From contig NC_067203.1 in NCBI RefSeq assembly GCF_026262505.1, positions 17,372,392 to 17,436,391 on the forward strand: a DNA stretch of 64,000 bases, written 5' to 3'. Source of the DNA: Trichomonas vaginalis G3 (Eukaryota; Parabasalia; Trichomonadida; Trichomonadidae). Under the pieces are notes generated by a model, which was not told the origin of the DNA, did not search any database, and saw only the letters and a list, made by a program, of their open reading frames with translations. Positions 28,320 through 39,110 of the stretch are shown in pieces. The position numbers and the translations under genes are program-made. Positions within the stretch are counted from its first letter, which is position 1, and every line of letters begins with the position of its first letter.

Positions 28320-30812
28320 TCATGAGTGTGTCAATTTTTCAATGAAATCTTGGTCATTTATTGATGATCTCATTTCAGAATTTTCCAGAATTGGCTGAAG
28401 AGCAGAGGAATATGTCAAAGAGTCAGAGGTAAGATTATGGAAAGGTAATTCTAAGTAATCCTCGCATTCATCGATGTCTAATTCTTCATAATTTTCGTAA
28501 CATTCCTGTAAAAACTTCATTCTCTTTGTTGTTTCAACAGCAATGTTCGAAATCTCAGTGTTTTTCTGGGAAACAGCGAGTTTTGACAGCGCATAACAGT
28601 ATAATAAACCAATAGATGGTTCGCAGTGGCTGTATCTTGTATAGGAGGACACAAAATACTGCAAAAGGTCGTCAGGAAGAGAAAATTGGTCGCAATAACA
28701 AATTGCAGATGCCAAAACCGAAAAAGAAGCGAAAAACAAAGAATCATTCTCAGATTCTATGTATTGCATGCAATCCTTAACGATTTGGAGCACGTTGTTC
28801 TTCCAAATTTGAAGAATTCCACATAATACGAAAATTGGAGCTGCTTTTGCTTCAAAGTACTCCTCGCCATCAGCTATCTCATATACAGCTTTAATTATGT
28901 CTGGGAGGACTGAATACGAAGTAATTTCTTTCTTCATAACAATAATCGAAATAAATTTCAGAATTCCATTAGAAAACGATGATTTATCTTCGATACTGAG
29001 TATTATATTCAACGCGCTTATCAGTAAATCATTAATTTCTAATGATCGTTCCGAAATTGTAGATAATAAATTTAATAACTCCAAATTACAAGCAGATCCT
29101 TCAGAATTAAATTGCTCCCCGACAAACTCTATAACAGTACCTGCTATAGAATAAAATTCGTCTGTTGTCGGGTCCAAACTCTCTAAGATACTTGAAATTC
29201 CTTCTAAAATGATGGTCCCACTTTGGTTGTCAGAATTTGGGGCAAAAGCAATTAGATAAGAGTTCACAATCGCTTCAGCCATTTGAGAGAACTCATCCTT
29301 GAACCATCTGTTGAGCGAACAAAGGATAATTCCGGGTAATGAGTTCGATACAACTGATGATAGGTCAAGAAGTGGGGCAATGATGGTTTGGAGGTCCGAA
29401 ATGTCTATATCTGATTGAGGATCAAAGGTGACTTGGAACAAATTTGCTGCCAAAAGCCTTGTACAAGGATTATAATCTTCTTTAATGAAATTAAGGGATA
29501 TTTGGAGCCTCTCTTCCTTGTATTCGGAGATATTGATGAGCCCTGATAGAGAATCGCACTGAATTAGCTCGTTCTCCGTTTGAATTATGTTTATTAAAAA
29601 TAAAATTAATTCATTATCTTCTTGGAGGTGTGAGGACAGACAACTGAGTATGAAATATATTGTTTCTTCGTCTGAAAAGTTCCCTTGGCCACAAATTTCT
29701 TTGATTAACAATAAATACGTCAAATTAGTCGATTTTCGTGAAATTGAATCAATAAAAAGAACAAAAGCTTGTCTAGGAGTAACAATAGCTTTAAATGAAT
29801 CATGAGATTGAGAAGTACAAAAAGATAAATATTGTTCTGGAATATTTTTAAAAGTTTGTATGTCTTCATCAGTTAATTGCAAAGAAGGAATGATGTATGC
29901 CGATAGTACTTCTTCGTTAATGATATTATCTATTAAAACATCGTTCTGAATGTAAATTGAAATAATTCTAATGGAAATTGAGCGCTGGTAAGAATCTCCT
30001 GATTGTAATATACGTAATAAACGTTCTAATAGTTCAACTGCGTATGTTTCTTGGAATGAACTGGCAAATTCGCTGAATTCTGATTTAATATTGAGAAAAC
30101 GATCAATATATTCCAGGAAAAACGTAAGAATAGATGTAATTACGTCTGATTTGAGAGAAACTTCTGATAAAAATGTTAAATAAAATTGAATAATCCTAAA
30201 GAAATTTTCTGAAGTAAAAATTGCACGAGATCTCCATAGGTCTATGAGTAAATTAGCTGACAAATAAATAATATTCGAACTTGCTTCATTCATATTCGTT
30301 ATTTGTACATCAGAAAGTAAAGATTCTGTAATTTGCATCAAAATTAATATGATTTCTTCATTTTCTTTGGTATAAAAACTCTTTTGGCATCCAAATATGA
30401 GTAAGTAGTTCGTTAAGTTAAGCAATGATTGAATTATTTTTTCCTTTTTTTGCAAATATTCGATAGATTTGTTAAAAACATATGAAATATCTATAAGCTT
30501 ATCGGCAAATATCATTTCTAAGCAACTCATTATGTAAGAAATTGAATGGTCAGCAATTTCAAAACTAATTTCAATAAGTTTATCAGAAATGACTTGCTTA
30601 TCTTGTGAATCTAGAAGATTAAACCGAGTTTTTATTGCTTCTTTAATAACAATGCATATGACATTTGTAAATTGATCATTAAGATGTTGAAGTAAGAAAG
30701 AAAGTAACACATCGAATGCATCACTTTGAGTAATAAATTGAAGGAGACTCGAAATAGCTTTGTTTTTGATTCCTTCGTCTTCTGATAAAAAGTCTTGAAA
30801 TAATTCTTCCAT
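28320..30812 (-). CDS. Importin-beta family karyopherin-like protein (830 aa)
   Basis: All-helical protein of HEAT-like repeats, expected to carry cargo through nuclear pores with Ran. The N-terminus MEELFQDFLSEDEGIKNKAI, then QFTNVICIVIKEAIKTRF and SYIMSCLEMIFADKL, follow the order of an importin-beta N-terminal Ran-binding region. Downstream repeats such as TRLLAANLFQVTFDP and NELIQCDSLSGLINISEYKE continue to the end. Length is near that of importin-7/8 or Cse1-like receptors, slightly short. The ATG at 30812 is used; an extra upstream codon pair would need a TTG start. TCATTC about 25 bp upstream may be the initiator. Two truncated duplicates of its 5' end are at 12957 and 25754. Confidence 0.65.
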   Translation of the reverse strand: MEELFQDFLSEDEGIKNKAISSLLQFITQSDAFDVLLSFLLQHLNDQFTNVICIVIKEAIKTRFNLLDSQDKQVISDKLIEISFEIADHSISYIMSCLEMIFADKLIDISYVFNKSIEYLQKKEKIIQSLLNLTNYLLIFGCQKSFYTKENEEIILILMQITESLLSDVQITNMNEASSNIIYLSANLLIDLWRSRAIFTSENFFRIIQFYLTFLSEVSLKSDVITSILTFFLEYIDRFLNIKSEFSEFASSFQETYAVELLERLLRILQSGDSYQRSISIRIISIYIQNDVLIDNIINEEVLSAYIIPSLQLTDEDIQTFKNIPEQYLSFCTSQSHDSFKAIVTPRQAFVLFIDSISRKSTNLTYLLLIKEICGQGNFSDEETIYFILSCLSSHLQEDNELILFLINIIQTENELIQCDSLSGLINISEYKEERLQISLNFIKEDYNPCTRLLAANLFQVTFDPQSDIDISDLQTIIAPLLDLSSVVSNSLPGIILCSLNRWFKDEFSQMAEAIVNSYLIAFAPNSDNQSGTIILEGISSILESLDPTTDEFYSIAGTVIEFVGEQFNSEGSACNLELLNLLSTISERSLEINDLLISALNIILSIEDKSSFSNGILKFISIIVMKKEITSYSVLPDIIKAVYEIADGEEYFEAKAAPIFVLCGILQIWKNNVLQIVKDCMQYIESENDSLFFASFSVLASAICYCDQFSLPDDLLQYFVSSYTRYSHCEPSIGLLYCYALSKLAVSQKNTEISNIAVETTKRMKFLQECYENYEELDIDECEDYLELPFHNLTSDSLTYSSALQPILENSEMRSSINDQDFIEKLTHS

Positions 30813-31216
30813 TTTCAAACCATTATTTGAATGATACTATTAAATTTTACATAAGCCACGAACAATTTCTCAGGTGTTTGAAGCTATAGAAGTATTCAAT
30901 AATTTAAAAAAAATTGTCGGAATTTTTTTTTTAGAATTTTGGAACCATTCAAATTTATTTTTCCTATTGTTGTAAACAGAAATTCATCAAAAGTGACACC
31001 TCAGAAAAGCTAAAATATTGAATTTTTGAAACTTTTGATAGAGCACGTTTTTAAATATTAATTAAAGTAAATGTATATTTTGTAAAGATTCTTTTTAATA
31101 AAAAAATAAAATTTTGAAGAAGAACACAAAATCTTCTGAAAAATAATATCACATAAACTCATATTATTTTCTAATATATAACTATTTTATATAAAAATCA
31201 AATTCAATGATCTTAA

Positions 31217-31362
31217 AAGCGAAGGATAAACCTCAAAATTTACGAATATAATGAGTGGGAATATAATGCTTATCTATCATAAAACCATATGAAATATCAA
31301 TTTTTGCTTTACGCCTATTCCCACTCATTATATTCGTAAATTTTGAGGTTTATCCTTCGCTT
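31217..31362. mobile_element. 146-bp TTAA MITE with 47-bp ends
   Basis: Flanked by TTAA at 31213-31216 and 31363-31366. The first 47 bp (AAGCGAAGGATAAACCTCAA and on) are exactly inverted at the other end. Non-coding. The right-hand TTAA is also the left target site of transposon K2, so K2 landed next to it. Confidence 0.88.
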
Positions 31363-31366
31363 TTAA

Positions 31367-34300
31367 GGGTATAGTCCACTAAAAATTTTTAAGTTTTGAC
31401 AATGAAAATAAGCTCTGTGACCATGTAAATATATATCTATGCAAAACGAGAGGTTATGCCATAATTTTTTTAGTTATCAAATTTTCCTTTTTTTGAGAGA
31501 AGTCTCTCAATAATTTGAGAAGAATCTTTGATATAAAGAGATACACATTTGTAGAACGAAGTAAGTGTTTTCCAAACATTTTATATGTTCATCCTGTATA
31601 ACAATATAAAGCTGCATAGTGCCATCTTGTGGTTTGCTATTTTATGTACTTTTCATTGAGATAATCCCTCTCTCGGGTGATTTTAACAGTCAACTCAATT
31701 TTAAAATAAAGATTTCATCAAAATGATTTCGAAATTCGGATATTGATTATATAAATAGCACTGTTAACATATTTTGGATGAGTAAAAAATACCTTGTTTT
31801 GTATGCATTTAGTACATCTTTATTTTTGATTAAAACTATAAAATTTTTATTCCTTATATAATAAATAGTATATGTTACATAAACATGAAATTCAATAGCA
31901 TTCAATTTTGGATTTTTTAGATTTGGTAAATTTTAGAAGAAATAAAATCAGCAATCAAAATAAAGAAACTTTTTTTGTATCTTCTATGATTACCTTTTGG
32001 TACTAAATTTTGCATTAATAAGTAAATTATCTGTATTATTCTGTGAGCACAAGCCCTCAGTTATGCTGGTAGTGAATGATGAATCGTCATTTTGCGAAGA
32101 GAACGCGATTATTAAGGTAATTTCGAGAATTGTCTTGAATTATTTAAAATTAAAGTTAATTGAATAGGTAGGATAACTAGCCTTTGCTAAATTTGTATAA
32201 TTTGACCTTATTCTAGTTGGATCTGAGAATATTTTGCTGAAATAATAAATTTATCGCCGATTTATGAAAATTTCTCTGATGGGACCGACTCGCTGAAACG
32301 TATTAGTGTTAATGGTAACTTGTCTGAATTTTCAAATTTTTTTCGAAATCCAAAAAATCACAAACAAAAGCATCGAAATTAGATTTGCATTTAAGGTTTT
32401 CATTTTTTATTGGAAAATAAAAATATTTTTTCCCCAATAAAGTTTGTTTTTACTTTTGAGAGGAATAGAAACGTTATTTTGGAATTTTGAAAAGACAGAA
32501 ATGTTCCATTTTTAATGTAGATTCTAAAATGGGGTCAAATTTTTGATTGAACCGTTATCCATTGAAAAACCTCGATTTTAAAATGTTATTCCAAAATATT
32601 CATCTAATGATATAGTATATATTTATTAATTACCCAGATTTTCCTTACTTTTACCACTCCCCATGTAATTTCTGGGAAAACGATAATTCATTTTTTTTTA
32701 TGGATGAATAGATCGTTTTCCTAGAAAGGACCTCATATCTCTGGCTAAAAAGAGTGTCAGATCCTAAATAGGTTATTGATCTAGTGTACAAATCCAATAA
32801 AAAGCCTATTTTTTGGCTTTTTTGGTGCTCATTTTTTCGAAGATCTACATGAATATGGGGAAACCATCGGATTTTTTTTGGTTAACCCACATCTTCATGT
32901 AGTATGGACTATCTTTCCTCGAAGGACCTCTTTACGGGTGTAAAAACTCATAAAGTTCTCAAAAGATTCATTCTCGATCTCCATGCTGAAAGAATTTACA
33001 ATAAAAAAGAGATCTACGCATCAAACTACAGCCATAAATGAACTGAACCCCTAAAGCTCAGCTCTTAGTTTATCAAAAACGTCGAAATCCTTCTCATTGC
33101 AATCAAATTTTCTCAATAACTCATAAGAAAAATCGAATTTTGATTAAGCCGATGTTATAGGTATCACAAATACTACAAACTTGAGCAATATCGAAATTGC
33201 CAGCAAAAGTTTGAAATTGCATTGCTCATATTTGTTTTGTAAACTAAAAATCTGCTTATATTATTCATTAATTTTTTATATATTATTCATATACTTTAAT
33301 AAAAACAATACTATTTCACCTTAAAAATGAATTTCATAAGTCAATATTATTTTTTTGAAAATGTATCAATTTTCGATTAAAACAACATGAGAATAAAATT
33401 TACGCAAAATTATTTTAAAAAATGGTTTTAAAAATTTACAATTGATTAAGAATAAGATTGCAAGAAGTTTTGAAGTTTAATTTTAAGAAAAAAAATTCGG
33501 ATATTATTCATGGATCTAAGTAATCTGATATTTGAGTATCGGCACTATGCATAAAACATATATTTATAGTTTTGTTGGATTTTTATGATTTTAAATATAT
33601 TCAAATTTGGCAATCCAATAGATTTTTAAAAAAATAGGTAAATAAAAATAGATTACATATGCAGCAGATTTAGAACATGAAACAAATCTTATAGTGACCC
33701 AAAAAAAATTCATGATCCAAAAAAGAAAAAAAATGGCTAAATAGGAATCAAACCTTGGCATAATGAATCATTATGTCGGATGTTTACACTACACTGGCAG
33801 TTCAAAAAATACCCTTGGTGGTTCTATTTAATAGCTACTCCCAACGATAGGCGGTGTCCCCAGCTTTAGAGGGGGTGGTAAAAGTAAGGAAAATCTGGGT
33901 ATTACTTTTTATTCAATTTTCACTTTTGGCGGGATTTCATTTTTTTGTTGTTGTATGGGCCATATTGTTCACCCAAAACGGAAAACAAAGGCAATGCATA
34001 ACATTTTACTCCACGAACGTCGTCGACTCTCAGCGCGACAGATGCTTGGTGCTTGCATAATGACCGGAATGCCATATACAAAAGGTGCTCGCTTTCTTTC
34101 TCTTTGTGGAACTAAGCCCCCTGTGAAGAGTGGTGTCATGAGACAACAGAGATTTTGTGACGATAAGATTAGAAGACTTAAAAGTATTTCCCTAATGCTG
34201 TCGAGAAAGTCCTTCAGTGGTTACTTATCCATTGATGCAAGATGGACGCACAGGCGAAACTCGCCAAGTTGTACAGTAACTGCGCTCGATGCTGTCACAA

Positions 34301-35630
34301 AAAGAGTTCTTGCATGCGTGAACATCAACCATATTGGTGGAAACAGACAGCATGCTCAGTATTCCGGAGCTTCCAACAATATGGAAAGTGCTGGAACTCG
34401 AATCATCTTGAAGCAATTAAAGAAATACAATATCTTGAAAGATGTTAAAGAGATTATTAAAGACCGAGATAACAAAAGTGTCTCTGTCTTTAAAGAATTT
34501 GGCGTCTCTCATCTTGAAAGATTCGATCCAGGTCATGTATCAAAAAATATCTCAAAAGATTTTACAAAGTTCTCAGCTTCTCATAAGACAGTTGAAGTTT
34601 TCAACGACAAGACTCAGAAGATTGAAAAAATAGAGAGACCTTTCTGGGGTCTGAATGCAAGCCTAAGTATGTGGCTTTGGTCATGTTTTGCCGAAGAAAA
34701 TATTGACAAACGTACGAAAATGTGGGAGAATTGTGTCTACCATTACGTAGGCAATCATTCTTTTTGCGAACCGCACAATTACAAATGCTTTGAATGGCAA
34801 AAAGGTGTCAATTCGATCCAACTTCAATTCATGCTCTATGACTGGGTTCACAAATGGACACCCATAGTTTCCAAAGTTTCTTCCATTGGATCTACCTGCA
34901 TGAATGAAGCGTTTAACTCCAAAATTGCATGCTATTTGGACAAATCAAGAGCCTGGAAGAACATTAACATTAGAGTTAACGTTGCAATCTTAGAATGGAA
35001 TGATCCAGAGCATTTTCTCGGAGATATACAAAAAGCATTACATCTTCCCCACTTCCAGAAGATTGTGTCAAATCATTTGAAGAGAATTGTTACTCCAAAA
35101 TGATATTGAAAAAAAAACTGTTACAAAAGGTTCTAAAAAACAGAACAAATACAAAAAATCATTCAGAGTGTACCAGGAGGAGATTATCAAGTTTTCAAGT
35201 CCGAATGGGAATCAGAAGACGAAGACATTGATGACTTTGATTAACGAAAATTACATTTTATTTATTGTTTTTGTTTTTAATTAAATTATTATTATGCTCA
35301 TTTTCTTATTTTGATTTTTTCTCATTATGATATAAATAATTTATTAATGCATTTATCCAATAATTATGCTATGATATTTTTATGCCTTATTTCATTTCTC
35401 TTATATTTGATAATCTGGTAAAATATAGTTCAGACTATAATCATTTTAGATTATTGATATATTTATATAGGTTAGAATAAAATTAGTTTCATTTTCTACT
35501 TTTATTTTGAATTAATAATTTATAATATCAAATATTATGGCGTAACCTCTCCTTTAAAATATAGATATATATAGGCCTATAAAGTTTATTGGCACTCTCA
35601 AAACTCTAGAATTTTGAGTTTACTATTACC
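31367..35630 (+). mobile_element. Kolobok-like DNA transposon K2
   Basis: 4264 bp between TTAA at 31363-31366 and 35631-35634. The left end is GGGTATAGTCCACT; the right end ACTATTACC has drifted from ACTATACCC of K1. It is nearly identical to K1 along its whole length and inverted to it, so both moved recently. It carries the same inner inverted segment (about 32632-33900) and a transposase gene with a frameshift. It probably depends on an intact copy such as K1 for movement. Confidence 0.87.
33955..35244 (+). pseudogene. K2 transposase, frameshifted
   Basis: Same protein as the K1 transposase up to residue 363 (QKALHLP). There a run of five C in K1 is four C in K2 (near 35048), so the frame shifts and stops at 35103, 19 residues later. 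The remaining C-terminal codons, including the acidic end, are still present up to 35244. A second small difference lies in the lysine-rich segment near 35160. Catalytic motifs DARW, KDRD and CMNEAFNSK lie before the shift, so a truncated protein of 382 residues could still fold. Only the acidic tail and a basic segment would be lost. Confidence 0.85.
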
Positions 35631-36015
35631 TTAAGATCATTGAATTTGATTTTTATATAAAATAGTTATATATTAGAAAATAATATGAGTTTATGTGATA
35701 TTATTTTTCAGAAGATTTCATTCTATATGCCTATGAAAAGTACTCTCAAAACTAACTTTTTCCTAATTATAATTAAATCTAGAATATTGTATTATGCTTA
35801 GTATTATTTCATTTTTCTCATTCAATTTAGAATTTACAAATGTCAAAAAATTGAGAGTTGTCACTTTTGATGAATTTCTGTTTATTACACTATATATATT
35901 AGATCGATTCATATAGCATAATTGATTTATCAAGTTTAAATAAGTAAAATTTTTTAAATTTTTCTTGTTCACAAGTGACCTGAAATTTGTTTTGGAAAAG
36001 GCGGTTGGTTAAAAA

Positions 36016-36023
36016 TCATTTTC
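36016..36023 (+). promoter_or_regulatory. Initiator-like TCATTTTC of ubiquitin-like copy ii
   Basis: Directly before the ATG at 36024; the same octamer precedes the other two copies. Confidence 0.7.
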
Positions 36024-36269
36024 ATGTCTGGACAATTCACTATTCGTTGCTTCCTTGTCTCTGGTGAGAACTACGATATCCGTGTCACAAACAATGAGAC
36101 AATCAGCGCATTGATGGAAGAGCTTAGCTCAATGACTGGCGTTCCAGTCGAAAACCAGATGATTTTGCTTAATGGATCATTACTTGACCCAAGCAGCACA
36201 ATCGAGTCTTGCAAAATTCAGCCAGGTGATAGCATTCACTTAACAATTAATGTCGTTGGTGGATACTAA
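36024..36269 (+). CDS. Ubiquitin-like protein, copy ii (81 aa), ends GGY
   Basis: Ubiquitin-fold protein MSGQFTIRCFLVSGENYDIR to HLTINVVGGY. All elements of the fold are present: strand pair, helix (ISALMEELSSMTGVP), the ILLNGSLLDPSSTIE loop and a last strand. It ends GG followed by one tyrosine, like ubiquitin-like modifiers made as precursors whose last residue is trimmed off. No internal lysine matches the ubiquitin chain sites obviously. The stop is followed by A (TAAA), which may double as the trichomonad polyadenylation signal. Divergent from the karyopherin gene, 5.2 kb apart because of the transposon nest but only about 0.3-0.8 kb without it. Confidence 0.88.
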   Translation: MSGQFTIRCFLVSGENYDIRVTNNETISALMEELSSMTGVPVENQMILLNGSLLDPSSTIESCKIQPGDSIHLTINVVGGY

Positions 36270-36829
36270 ATTTACTAAAATTTATTTTATTATGATTTTT
36301 TTTTAACTTAATCTCTTTGTTTTTCTTACAAAAGTATCTCCAAAACACTCGAAATCTTACACCCTTTTAAGATTCCTTTTTAAACAAAAAAAAATTCAAT
36401 ATTATCAAATTCCTTCGATTAAATTGACCTTGATGTGCTCACTTACAAATTGTCTTTCCTAAAAGCAGTATTCAAATCTAACAGTTCTAGAATTTATCAG
36501 ATAAATACCAAACTAAAAATCTTTCACAAACTTCGAACTATATGACAGGCATGGGCGAGTTAAAAGCTTGATGGTAATAAGGATCTTAATATAGAACAAT
36601 CTTCAAATCAGCCTTTTCCTTCAAAATCTTTTTGGTCGATGAAAGGTCACAGAAACACGGTATGGTTTTACGTATTCCATCAATACAAATAGCGTAGTCT
36701 ATTCATTGCATTCCATTTTTTCGATGTCAGCAAATTTTGGATATATCTCAAAATTTTATTAATAAATATACATTTTTAATTCATAGTAGATAATAGAATA
36801 ACAAGTAGTTTACAAATTTGCATAGAGCT
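36270..36829. other. Convergent intergenic spacer
   Basis: Between the convergent ends of the ubiquitin-like and UBX genes. TAAA signals occur in the first 30 bp. No gene, repeat or RNA recognised. Confidence 0.6.
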
Positions 36830-37642
36830 TTAATCAGTAACAACACGGAGTAAAACTCTATTTCCAATACCTTGAGATTCGAGAGAATTCTCAGCATTTA
36901 GAACTTGGTTGTTGTAGGTAGATAATTTGAAGTCTGGCAGGTCTTCGTTTTTGTTTATGTACTGTTCAACAGCAATCCAGGTATAAACATCATCTGCCAA
37001 TTCAGTTCTCAAAAATTTTCGTGTAACGCGTTTATTTGTTGGTAAAACAATCGCAATTAAGATACCTTCTTGTGGTTCGTCTGGCAAAAATTTTGATTTT
37101 TCCAAAAATCTATTGATTTTCTCATATTTGTTAGTTTCAGTACTCTGTTTACATGCTTCCTTCAATTCTTCTTCCATTGTTTTATTTCTGTCCTTTTCAA
37201 TTTTTTCACGGATTGCTTTTTGTTCTGCAAGTTTAAATTCGTCGTCCTGCTGTTGCTTTTCGAATGAACGTGACTTAGATATCTCTTGATTTTGATAAGG
37301 AGGCTTTTGGTCGTTGAGAGATTCTTGGATTGCTTTCTCAAGCATTCGATCTGTATTAGAATCTTCATTATAACGATTGGTATGAGGGTAGGGATTCATT
37401 AAGAGCGATTCTTGAATAGCTTTTTGTAATTGGACTTCATCTACTGAAGATTGACGCTGGGTTCCTCGGAAATTTTGAGGAGGAGCATCTTTCAAAGATT
37501 CCTTCATTGCCCATTCCATTTCTCGAGCATAATTGTAATCAAAATTATTATGATTTGGACGATAATATGAAGGATTCATGCCAGGGTAAGGACCATGTTG
37601 TCTAGGATAGTTCGAATAGTGACTATTGTAGCCGTTGTTCAT
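36830..37642 (-). CDS. UBX-domain protein with three UIM-like motifs (270 aa)
   Basis: Likely adaptor linking ubiquitinated substrates to the p97/Cdc48 ATPase. The N-terminus is N/Y/P-rich (MNNGYNSHYSNYPRQHGPYP). Three ubiquitin-interacting-motif-like helices follow: EMEWAMKESLKDA, EVQLQKAIQESLLM and DRMLEKAIQESLND, each with the A..ES core. A charged coiled segment (KAIREKIEKDRNKTMEEELK) leads into the C-terminal UBX domain, GILIAIVLPTNKRVTRKF to the end, with the ubiquitin-like pattern LSTYNNQVLN..NSLESQGIGNRVLLRVV. The frame is open 33 codons further upstream, but that part is not domain-like and TCAGTG lies just before the chosen ATG. Confidence 0.82.
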   Translation of the reverse strand: MNNGYNSHYSNYPRQHGPYPGMNPSYYRPNHNNFDYNYAREMEWAMKESLKDAPPQNFRGTQRQSSVDEVQLQKAIQESLLMNPYPHTNRYNEDSNTDRMLEKAIQESLNDQKPPYQNQEISKSRSFEKQQQDDEFKLAEQKAIREKIEKDRNKTMEEELKEACKQSTETNKYEKINRFLEKSKFLPDEPQEGILIAIVLPTNKRVTRKFLRTELADDVYTWIAVEQYINKNEDLPDFKLSTYNNQVLNAENSLESQGIGNRVLLRVVTD

Positions 37643-38505
37643 CACTGATCCTAAAATTTTATGACACTTTTCTAGACTCAAATTGGAAAATTTTATTAGG
37701 AAAAAATAATTGTGAGAATGCTTTTTATTAGCTTCAAACAATCTATATCTTTCACGAAAGAACGTTTGGAAAATTAATGCAACAAAAGTGACAATAATTT
37801 TTTTGGTAAGTAGTGTTAATCGGTCTGTTTCTCTCCAATGAATAGAAATTGTTATCTTCGACCACGAGTTTATGTTAAAACAGTTTAGGACAGACCCATC
37901 TATGGAGATATTTCTTATAATATTAAGACGGATTGATAGAAATATCTGAATATAAATTCATCGTTATTAGATTGAGCTCAATCACCTCAAAACGCATATG
38001 TCTGCGTGCTACTTCACTGGAATTTTATTCTATACTTATAAAAAAAGTTGTAGTTCACAAAATTTATTATACAATTGAATTTCCTTGAAAATATTCATCA
38101 GCAAGGCTATGATTATTGTTGTTTGATTACAAGAGTTACTAAAATTTAAAAGATTTGTTGCCATATTAAAATTTAAGTACTTTGTCTTGTTGAAATTATA
38201 ACTTGAATATATTTATTTTAGCGTTAAAGTAACCTCAGGCTGACAGATGTTAAATTGCATATTAATTTTTGAATTATCCTCCTGAAGGTCAAAAATAAGT
38301 ATAAGATCAAGAGATTTTATTCGACAAATCTGATTTCAATAAATTGATATTGTTGGTAATATATTATTTACTCTTTTTTCAATAAGTCTATTAATAAAAA
38401 AAGTAATATAGGTTAGAAAGCTAGAGAAATATTTCACTAAGGGCATATTTTATAGAATTTATGAAACCATCATGAATGGACACTGTTTATTAATTTGCGC
38501 TTTAT
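37643..38505. other. Intergenic up to Maverick B
   Basis: A/T-rich; no gene or repeat recognised. It ends at the Maverick B insertion, whose target duplication would be CTTTAT (38500-38505). The partner copy is outside the window. Confidence 0.6.
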
Positions 38506-39110
38506 AGTAGTAGGATAGGATGGGTTGTGTGACTTTTTTTGTAAACGTAAGAATTCATACAATATCGAGCGATTTTGTATCATTTTTTTAACACATTATT
38601 TTTAAAATAATTTATTTTTTTATTCTTACATAAATGACCCAACAAGTAAAACCAGATAAAATAGATTATCGAATTTTAGAGGATGGTGTTCCTGTTTATA
38701 TTCAAAGATTTAAAGGGAAGCAATATTATAGAATTGTTAATCCTGAATACATAAAACATTTATTTAAAAAGGAAGACTGTGAATTATTAAACGTTAATGA
38801 ATATGAAACCAATAAATCAAAATTGAAATATAAATATATTGGAAGTGATGAAAGATGCAAAGATAAAGATAAAGTTTATACAGTTTCATATAATAAATGG
38901 AAAACCAATAAGATAAGAAAACATTTAGGAGATTATGGTAAAAGTTCTGAATTCTTTAAATCTAGTATGTACGAGAGAGTAAAAGAAATTAGAAATAATT
39001 ATTTTCATGAGTAAAAGATTCACTACCATAATGAAATACATAATGAAAAAAATAAACTTTAAAAATTCATGTCTTACATTTATGAATAATTTATTTTTAT
39101 TTTGTATGAA
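38506..39110. repeat. Maverick B terminal inverted repeat (polymerase side)
   Basis: Starts AGTAGTAGGATAGGATGGG and is the inverted counterpart of 11976-12709. It contains the 126-codon gene and ends at the start codon of the next gene. AAAATTCATGTCTTACATT at its inner edge (39062-39080) recurs inside copy A at 3572-3590. Confidence 0.88.
38634..39014 (+). CDS. Maverick B 126-residue protein in terminal repeat
   Basis: Same product as 12040-12420 with a few substitutions (for example MTQQVKPDKIDYRILEDG). Points inward from the element end, with leader TTTATTTTTTTATTCTTACATAAATG. Because the gene is part of the repeat, each whole element carries it twice. No family recognised. Confidence 0.75.
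   Translation: MTQQVKPDKIDYRILEDGVPVYIQRFKGKQYYRIVNPEYIKHLFKKEDCELLNVNEYETNKSKLKYKYIGSDERCKDKDKVYTVSYNKWKTNKIRKHLGDYGKSSEFFKSSMYERVKEIRNNYFHE

Larger units (their letters stand above)
31129..35718. repeat. Perfect 84-bp inverted arms around a TTAA centre
   Basis: 31129-31212 and 35635-35718 are exact inverted copies, both abutting TTAA (31213-31216 and 35631-35634). Removing what lies between leaves a perfect 172-bp palindrome with GATCTTAAGATC at its centre. The palindrome was split by later TTAA-specific insertions. Confidence 0.9.
30973..35884. repeat. Outer MITE-like element with TA target, host of the nest
   Basis: A perfect 26-bp inverted pair (TAAACAGAAATTCATCAAAA and on, 30973-30998 against 35859-35884) bounds the whole nest between the karyopherin and ubiquitin-like genes. 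With TA taken as target duplication, the element would start AACAGAAATTC. Without the later insertions it would be about 500 bp. This layer is less certain than the inner ones. Confidence 0.5.

Noticed and set aside
30813-30818. Two-codon longer start of the karyopherin
   Set aside because: It would need TTG; the paralogous fragments all start at the following ATG.
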